From Bacteroidota bacterium (lineage in GTDB: Bacteria > Bacteroidota > Bacteroidia > Chitinophagales > Chitinophagaceae), in assembly GCA_023409675.1 (NCBI GenBank), contig JAEYRC010000190.1, forward strand, positions 1-12,568: a stretch of DNA of 12,568 nucleotides, written 5' to 3'. This document shows positions 7,553 to 12,568 of the stretch, one piece after another. The first letter of the stretch is position 1. Every line of letters starts with the position of its first letter. The notes below the pieces were generated by a model. It did no database searches and was not told the DNA's origin. It saw only the letters and a program-made list of their open reading frames with translations. A program made the translations under genes and the position numbers.

Positions 7553-8572
7553 TTAATTGTTCACGACCATCGATCCCAGAAGCGCGGTACCGCGGGGTGT
7601 AAATTTATCGCGGTAGGCTGTAGGAGTCATTCCCGTATGTTTTTTGAATAGCTGCCGGAAAGTTTTGAGGTCATTGTAGCCCACGCGGAGCATTATTTCC
7701 AGAATGCTGAGCCGGCTTTGTTCCAGCAGTTTTTTTGCCGCCTCCATCCGGGTTTTTTGGAGGTATTAAATAGGCGTTATGCCGGTTAAACCCTTAAATC
7801 GCCGCACCAGGTTGCGCCTGCTGGCCGGAATGCCATCCAGTAGTTTCTCTATGGTTTCCCCTTCACTGAATTTTGCTTCCATATTTCGCTGAAGAGAGGT
7901 CACTAATTCATCCTGGTGATCTGTAACAGGCTTGAATGTACTGAAATACATCTGTTGCTCACGGTTAAGGTCAACCGCGAAGTATTTGGCGGTCTGAATG
8001 GCCAGGCTTTTTCCGCAATATTTTTCTATAATGCTGAACATCAGGTGAAAACTGTTGGTGGCGCCTCCACTGGTATATATTCCGTTTTCAAAGGTGGTAA
8101 TTTCGCGGGGTGTAATCCGTACACGGGGAAACGATCTGGATAAAGCTTCCGCAGCCTGGATATGAGTTGTTGCGGGTTTATCATTTAATAAGCCAGTGGC
8201 CGCAAGTAAAAATGCTCCGGTGCAAAAACTGGCAATCTCCGCCCCCTGTTTGTACTGCTGTATGAGCCATGGAATGCAGTCGGCATTATCCTGAATGGCG
8301 GTGTTGATGTGTTCCGCGGCAAAAGCCGGTATCAGAATCAGGGTTTGGACCGGCGCCTGATCGATAGCATATTTTGGAAAATCGCCATAGGTAAACCCGG
8401 CTTTATCGCCCGGGTAAAGCAGAGAAATGGCAAAGCAGGGATCATTACCCGATTGCACTGAAAAGCGGTTAGCCGATTCAAAAACATCCAGCATCGCGGC
8501 AACACTGATCAGCCGGTGATGTTTGGTTATTAAGATGCCCAGGTGAATCATACGCAGGAATTGTACAAACAC
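7553..8572 (-). pseudogene. GlxA-type AraC family transcriptional regulator interrupted by an in-frame TAA
   Basis: The frame from the ATG at 8572 (or the ATG at 8551) encodes a DJ-1/PfpI-like amidase domain over about residues 8-190. Its Cys117 sits in the elbow SFCTGAFLLAATGLL, and TSGGATNSFHLM comes later. The first AraC helix-turn-helix follows (about 237-263, ending FKGLTGITPI). A TAA at 7768-7766 then stops the 268-residue product. The same frame resumes at once with YLQKTRMEAAKKLLEQ and the complete second helix-turn-helix (RLSILEIMLRVGYNDLKTFRQLF, then HTGMTPTAYRDKF) to the real stop at 7553. Relatives read TPIEYLQ here, so a GAA (Glu) codon changed by one base to TAA is the simplest explanation. 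Without the stop the protein would be 339 residues, the usual length for the family. The truncated product lacks half of its DNA-binding domain and is probably unable to bind its operator normally. Confidence 0.85.
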
Positions 8573-8707
8573 AAATTACAAAAATGGCTTAAATACCCCC
8601 TAAAAGTGGATAACTTCAATTATCAAATATGTAAAGGGTCATAGAATACGGGGATTGTGCATTAGAGCAGCTTATTACTGATTACAAGTTGACTAATGTA
8701 TGGACAT

Positions 8708-8749
8708 AAAAAAAAGGACAAACTGAACTAATCAGCTTGTCCTTTTTTT
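8708..8749 (-). terminator. Intrinsic terminator downstream of tRNA-Pro
   Basis: An A-run (8708-8715) and a T-run (8743-8749) flank a hairpin. GGACAA at 8716-8721 pairs with TTGTCC at 8737-8742, one A/C mismatch follows, then CTGA at 8723-8726 pairs with TCAG at 8732-8735, closing a 5-base loop. Read on the minus strand, the stem is followed by eight Ts immediately after the tRNA gene, so it should end the tRNA transcript. Because both sides carry runs, it could also stop transcription arriving from the left. Confidence 0.85.
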
Positions 8750-8750
8750 G

Positions 8751-8825
8751 TCGGGGCGGCAAGATTCGAACTTGCGACCTCCTGGTCCCAAACCAGGCGC
8801 GATGACCGGGCTACGCTACGCCCCG
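8751..8825 (-). tRNA. tRNA-Pro, anticodon TGG
   Basis: A complete 75-base cloverleaf. The acceptor stem is CGGGGCG (8825-8819) with CGCCCCG, discriminator A at 8751. The D-arm has a 3-base stem GCG/CGC. The anticodon stem is CCTGG/CCAGG around the loop TTTGGGA, with anticodon TGG at 8790-8788. The variable loop is AGGTC, and the T-arm is GCAAG TTCGAAT CTTGC. The TGG anticodon reads proline codons. The 3' CCA is not encoded and must be added by the CCA-adding enzyme. A promoter, a leader hairpin and a terminator frame it as a single-gene transcript. Confidence 0.97.
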
Positions 8826-8837
8826 GGATTTAAACCG

Positions 8838-8855
8838 ATACGGCTAAACCCGTAT
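8838..8855 (-). other. Hairpin in the 5' leader of the tRNA-Pro precursor
   Basis: ATACGG at 8838-8843 and CCGTAT at 8850-8855 form a perfect 6-base stem with a 6-base loop. It lies between the predicted transcription start (about 8858) and the mature tRNA 5' end at 8825. It would fold in the precursor, about 12 bases from the RNase P cut site. No function is shown. Confidence 0.4.
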
Positions 8856-8864
8856 TAGAGGGTG

Positions 8865-8894
8865 CAAATTTATACAATTCCACGAATAAAACAA
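8865..8894 (-). promoter_or_regulatory. Bacteroidota-type promoter for tRNA-Pro
   Basis: On the minus strand TAAATTTG (8872-8865) matches the -7 consensus TAnnTTTG, and TTG (8894-8892) lies 19 bases upstream, the ideal spacing. The predicted start of transcription is near 8858, about 33 bases before the tRNA. This is the clearest promoter in the window and an argument for Bacteroidota origin. Confidence 0.75.
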
Positions 8895-8959
8895 TCCTTA
8901 TTTTTAATTGATTTTCAAAGCCCTTTTGTAACGTTATTGCTGTGGATACCAGTACAGGA

Positions 8960-11542
8960 TTAACGGCTCAGGGGCATAAATGTAAACATCCATTTTACCG
9001 GGTTATGCCAGTTCCGGCCCCGAAAACTTCCAACCGGCACTTTTACCAGCACCTCATTCCATCCCTTCCGCACAGGAATGAACGCAGGCTTACGGTATTC
9101 ATAACCTTCATCTGTCAGTGGAATTTCTGAATGCCCCTGCTGGCCTGCCCGCAACCAGTTGGGAGGCGCGACAAGCTGCTGGTTTACCCACAATGCCGAC
9201 CCTTTTTCATCCCATGCATTTCGGGGAGGTGAATCGGTTGAAGGGGAACGTGAAAGGTTATTGAACCCGATCCAACAGGGCATAAGCCCGTCTGCATCAC
9301 TCCAGAAGCGGGTGGTTGCGTACCAGGTGCTGCTATCAGCGGCGTTTTTGAGCACACCCTGCACCAACGGATGCCACCAATGCCGAAGTACTATGGTTCC
9401 GCCGGATACTTGGAGTTGGTATGCGCTGCTATCCCACTTGCTGCCCGCCTGTTCCGGAGCAAATGCCGTGTTCAGCATGCCCTTATTGGGATATGGACCA
9501 TATAACTTCCACTGCAGGTGCTGTTGAATCGCATAGGGAAAAGGTTTATCGCGAAAAAACTGTTCCTTATGATCCATCAGGCGGTATTCATATTTTTTAA
9601 AGGCGGCATACAGCGAATCCGCCGAAGCATCCATAAAGGCAGTCCAGCCTTTTTTGCCGCCACCCCGCCAGGCACGTTCCGCAAATGTTAAGATTCCCGG
9701 GTAAACCGGATTCATCCGCATTATGTCGTGCTCCGACGCGGCAGCACGATCATTCCAGGTGCAGAGTGTGGCGCCCAGAGCCTGAGCATTTCCAACGTCG
9801 CGATCACTTAATTTGCGGAAGAAAATTGTGGTAACCGCTTCCAGGGGATCCATATGATTGAGGTAAAGATGCCGGGAATCAATATATTGAACCGACTGCT
9901 GCCGGGCTATTTTATCAACATCCTCCATCCACAACTGCCGGATGGTGTTATCGCTAAAATTACCACCCGGCTCCCAACCAATGATCCGGCGCTGGAGACT
10001 GTCCATCAACCTGCTGACCTCCGGTAAAAATTGCTGATTGGTGATCTTCACTTCATCGGCCCCGATATGCCAGTAGGGCAAATCATACTTTCCCACCAGT
10101 TCGCGTAAAATATGCTTGACTGCAATCAGTCCGGAATCACTTTGCATATCAAAACCCAGTGCACGTGAAAAGGCGGCGCTATGACCCGGCATATCGATTT
10201 CCGGCACAAAAGTAATATGCCGGTCATGGCAATAGCGGATCAGTTCACGGATCTCCGCTTCGGTATAATACATTCCTTTATCGCGAAGCATATGTTCGGG
10301 CGCGGTTAACTGCGGATAGCGGTCGATGGCAATGCGCCAGGCAATGTCTTCCGTAACATGAAAGTGAAAAATATTATACTTATAGCGGCTCAGATAATCA
10401 ATCTTTTGCTTCAGCAGCTCCATCGACATATAATTTCTGCCCACATCAATCATATACCCCCGCCAGGAAAAAGCCGGCCAGTCGGTGATTGAGCACCCCT
10501 CTGCGGCTACGCCATCACGTAATAACTGAATAAGGGTCTGCAATCCGTGATGTATTCCAGCCGCCGTATTCGCTATTACTATAATCCTGTCTGCATCAAT
10601 ATCAATTGCGTAAGCTTCCTGACCGTTCATAGGCGCCTCCACATTTCCCAATGCAATATGAATGTAGGGCTGTTCTTTTTCAGGAGCTGTTAATAAAGGC
10701 TGACGTATTCCTGCATCGGAAAGAGATTGTTGCAGCCAACGCATTTCCCGGGCCAACGCGGTATCCGGAGAATAGATTCCGGCACTGCGGTACAGGAAAA
10801 AACGCTCCCGGGTATAGTTCAGCACCTGTGGTAAGGGTATCAGCGACGCACGTTGCTCACGACCATACACATACGGATACAACAGGTGTTTCCATAAAAG
10901 ATAACCCTCCCCGCTCAAATGCAACCCATCGTTGGTATACCGCTTATCAAGCCTTCCTGAAGCATCAGTAAAATCATCGTACAGGTTGATGTAGGTGACA
11001 TTATGGAGCTTCGGCAACTTGTTGAGTTCGGCATTGACTTTAAGTATCTGCGCAGATTTATCAACATGTCCCGCAAACTTTCCAAACGATTTGTTGACGG
11101 GCAGGATGCTTTGAATAAAAAGCTTTGCAGCAGGAACATTTTGCTGAAGTGTAGTTATTATTTTAGTAATCCCTGAAATTACAGCATCGGGTGTCGCATT
11201 CTGTGCCAGGTCATTCACGCCAATCATCAGGAATATTTTTGCGGGTTGAATCGCTGTCAGCTCGTTCAGCCGGTAAAGAATTCCCGCAGTTATATCGCCG
11301 CTGATACCGCGATTTTTAGTATTCAGGTCTGAAAATAATTCACTCCATTCGGCTCCGTCTGTAATACTGTTCCCCAGGAAAACAATGCTTCCTGTTGATT
11401 GCGGTAATGTTTTGAAATGGGAAACACGCTGATCGAAATAAGTGGAAAAACCCGAAGGTGTCGCCGCCTGTTCCTGCGCATGCAGCGAAGTACACAGCAG
11501 TAATAGCAGCACAGTATTCCGCAGGAAATGTACGCCTTTCAT
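8960..11542 (-). CDS. Secreted SGNH esterase - GH20 beta-N-acetylhexosaminidase fusion
   Basis: A protein of 860 residues with a signal peptide (1-23, ending LHAQ). Residues about 48-225 are an SGNH/GDSL esterase with all four blocks: Ser59 in FLGNSITDG, Gly82 in ISGD, Asn110 in GVNDLA, and Asp205/His208 in DGLHLSGEGY. Residues about 235-355 match the GH20b domain that precedes the catalytic barrel. Residues about 358-630 are the GH20 barrel: RGYMIDVGRNY, FHFHVTED, PEIDMPGHSAA, and the catalytic pair Asp496-Glu497 in HIGADEV. The last 200 residues contain a beta-rich domain (NWLRAGQQGH, KGWNEVLVKVPVG) that may bind carbohydrate. The enzyme should release acyl groups and terminal GlcNAc or GalNAc from glycans outside the cytoplasm. 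The start at 11542 is chosen because it places the signal peptide at the N-terminus, 10 bases after the epimerase stop. An ATG at 11566 would add 8 polar residues and overlap that gene. Confidence 0.9.
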   Translation of the reverse strand: MKGVHFLRNTVLLLLLCTSLHAQEQAATPSGFSTYFDQRVSHFKTLPQSTGSIVFLGNSITDGAEWSELFSDLNTKNRGISGDITAGILYRLNELTAIQPAKIFLMIGVNDLAQNATPDAVISGITKIITTLQQNVPAAKLFIQSILPVNKSFGKFAGHVDKSAQILKVNAELNKLPKLHNVTYINLYDDFTDASGRLDKRYTNDGLHLSGEGYLLWKHLLYPYVYGREQRASLIPLPQVLNYTRERFFLYRSAGIYSPDTALAREMRWLQQSLSDAGIRQPLLTAPEKEQPYIHIALGNVEAPMNGQEAYAIDIDADRIIVIANTAAGIHHGLQTLIQLLRDGVAAEGCSITDWPAFSWRGYMIDVGRNYMSMELLKQKIDYLSRYKYNIFHFHVTEDIAWRIAIDRYPQLTAPEHMLRDKGMYYTEAEIRELIRYCHDRHITFVPEIDMPGHSAAFSRALGFDMQSDSGLIAVKHILRELVGKYDLPYWHIGADEVKITNQQFLPEVSRLMDSLQRRIIGWEPGGNFSDNTIRQLWMEDVDKIARQQSVQYIDSRHLYLNHMDPLEAVTTIFFRKLSDRDVGNAQALGATLCTWNDRAAASEHDIMRMNPVYPGILTFAERAWRGGGKKGWTAFMDASADSLYAAFKKYEYRLMDHKEQFFRDKPFPYAIQQHLQWKLYGPYPNKGMLNTAFAPEQAGSKWDSSAYQLQVSGGTIVLRHWWHPLVQGVLKNAADSSTWYATTRFWSDADGLMPCWIGFNNLSRSPSTDSPPRNAWDEKGSALWVNQQLVAPPNWLRAGQQGHSEIPLTDEGYEYRKPAFIPVRKGWNEVLVKVPVGSFRGRNWHNPVKWMFTFMPLSR

Positions 11543-11552
11543 CAATCGGTGA

Positions 11553-12568
11553 TCATAATCGGTCATAATTCAGATGCATTTTTTGCCGGGAAGTAAATTT
11601 TTCGAGTATACGCATGCAATACCACTCCTGCCTGGGCAGGTGAAAAGGTCCTTTAAATAGATTTCCTTTTGCCGGCTGTGCAAGGCTTCCATCCCGATGC
11701 AGATATCCAAACCATTCACCGTGTTCCGTGTCATGAAACTTCGCATAGGCATACTGGTGGATCATCCGGTGCCAGCGTGAATACTTTTCTTCGCCCGTTA
11801 GAAGATAAGCCAGTAATGTTGCGATAATGGTTTCATTCTGGGGCCACCAGAATTTCATGTCCTGCCAGTATTCCTGCACGGGTTTATCATATACATCTTT
11901 GAAATACATAATACCGCCGTGTTCGCTGTCCCAGCCTCTATCCCACATGTAATCCAGCATTCTGCAACCCAAACCGATCAGCCGGGGATCATTTCCGCGA
12001 TGCATGGCCTCATGAAGTATGAACCAGGCTCCTTCAATGGCGTGTCCGGGATTGAGTTTACGTTCATCGATGTGATCGATGATGCTGCCATCAGGAGCAA
12101 CCTGTTCCATCACGCAACGGATATCATCCTTTACAAACAACTGCTCAATGGTATTGATCCAGGTATCAATCCAGGGGTCGCAGCGTTCATCGCCAATAGT
12201 TTCGCGCAACTGTTGCGCCGTATTAAGGAGGATCATCGGAACGCCGATACCCACTGAAGGCCGGGTGCCGGTAAACTTTCGCGGAAGCAGTTCCGGGTTG
12301 GAAGCATACGAGATGCATTTTCCGAAAATTCTTCGCGCATTTGCTGCGGCCTCCTGATCACCACTGGCTTTTGCATAAGCGGCCGCGGCTATAACATAAA
12401 AAGTTTCGGAAAAAAAATAGCGCCGCTTACGGATGGGTTGTCCGTCGCGGGTTACATGAAAAAACATCTGCCCGTCGTCATCAAAACAATAGCGGTTCAG
12501 GAAATCATAACCCAGCCTGGCACCCTCCAGCCATTCCTGCCGGGGCTCAACTGTATTGTATAGGGTTG
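11553..12568 (-). CDS. N-acylglucosamine 2-epimerase (AGE/RnBP) family protein, 5' end outside window
   Basis: The frame is open to the right edge of the window, giving 337 residues; about 60 N-terminal residues are missing compared with the usual 390-410. An internal ATG at 12467 is not the start, because family sequence continues before it (EWLEGARLGYDFLNRYCFDD). Hallmarks of the (alpha/alpha)6-barrel AGE family are visible: RDGQPIRKRRYFFSE, the catalytic-type His in LNPGHAIEGAW, KFWWPQNE, and a second His in KGPFHLPRQEW. Enzymes of this family interconvert N-acetylglucosamine and N-acetylmannosamine or epimerise related sugars in the cytoplasm. The exact sugar cannot be decided here; cellobiose 2-epimerases belong to the same fold. 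The stop is 10 bases before the SGNH-GH20 start, so the two are one operon, which favours an amino sugar as substrate. Confidence 0.9.
   Translation of the reverse strand, partial: TLYNTVEPRQEWLEGARLGYDFLNRYCFDDDGQMFFHVTRDGQPIRKRRYFFSETFYVIAAAAYAKASGDQEAAANARRIFGKCISYASNPELLPRKFTGTRPSVGIGVPMILLNTAQQLRETIGDERCDPWIDTWINTIEQLFVKDDIRCVMEQVAPDGSIIDHIDERKLNPGHAIEGAWFILHEAMHRGNDPRLIGLGCRMLDYMWDRGWDSEHGGIMYFKDVYDKPVQEYWQDMKFWWPQNETIIATLLAYLLTGEEKYSRWHRMIHQYAYAKFHDTEHGEWFGYLHRDGSLAQPAKGNLFKGPFHLPRQEWYCMRILEKFTSRQKMHLNYDRL

Noticed and set aside
8636..8643. Possible promoter for the GlxA-type regulator
   Set aside because: No exact TAnnTTTG match with a spaced TTG was found upstream of 8572. The nearest sequence (CATATTTG near 8625) differs at the first base of the conserved TA.
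11543..11566. ATG at 11566 as start of the SGNH-GH20 protein
   Set aside because: It would put eight polar residues before the signal peptide and overlap the epimerase gene; the ATG at 11542 gives a normal signal peptide.
1..12568. Mobile element, CRISPR array or defence system
   Set aside because: No transposase or integrase motif, direct-repeat array, phage gene or recognised defence gene appears on either strand.

Overview
This 12.6 kb window looks like the chromosome of a Bacteroidota bacterium, probably of the Chitinophagaceae type. The grounds are two good matches to the Bacteroidota promoter (TTG, a 17-23 base spacer, then TAnnTTTG), almost no Shine-Dalgarno sequences, and gene families typical of that group. 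These include secreted SGNH and GH20 glycan enzymes, a propeller-HEAT-cytochrome c lipoprotein, and DUF819, DUF1415 and GlxA/AraC proteins. The species cannot be named from the sequence. I see no insertion sequence, integrase, phage gene or CRISPR array.

Layout from left to right. (1) The left edge cuts a minus-strand secreted alpha/beta-hydrolase esterase. (2) A minus-strand pair follows, probably one transcript: a 766-residue lipoprotein (beta-propeller, HEAT repeats, mono-heme cytochrome c) and, 63 bases downstream, a DUF819 membrane protein. (3) Divergent from that pair, a plus-strand two-gene operon encodes a START/AHSA1-type protein and a DUF1415 protein, driven by a recognisable promoter. 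(4) A run of small minus-strand genes comes next: a secreted peptide with a Thr/Asp/Pro tail, a 39-residue single-span membrane protein, a GNAT-like acetyltransferase, and a 69-residue protein with an HMA-like fold. (5) After a 389-base gap lies a GlxA-type AraC regulator whose reading frame is cut by one in-frame TAA between its two DNA-binding helix-turn-helices. (6) A tRNA-Pro(TGG) gene has its own promoter, a leader hairpin and a strong terminator. (7) The right end holds a tight minus-strand pair: an N-acylglucosamine 2-epimerase family protein (5' end outside the window), then a large secreted fusion of an SGNH esterase with a GH20 beta-N-acetylhexosaminidase.

How they may work together. 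The right-hand pair reads as a glycan module. The exported fusion would remove acyl groups and terminal GlcNAc or GalNAc, and the cytoplasmic epimerase would interconvert amino sugars such as ManNAc and GlcNAc. This fits sialoglycan or amino-sugar use, but no sialidase, aldolase or SusC/D pair is visible here. The other genes look like unlinked housekeeping or accessory functions. The points most worth a second look are the interrupted regulator, the unannotated 39-residue membrane protein, and the SGNH-GH20 fusion.
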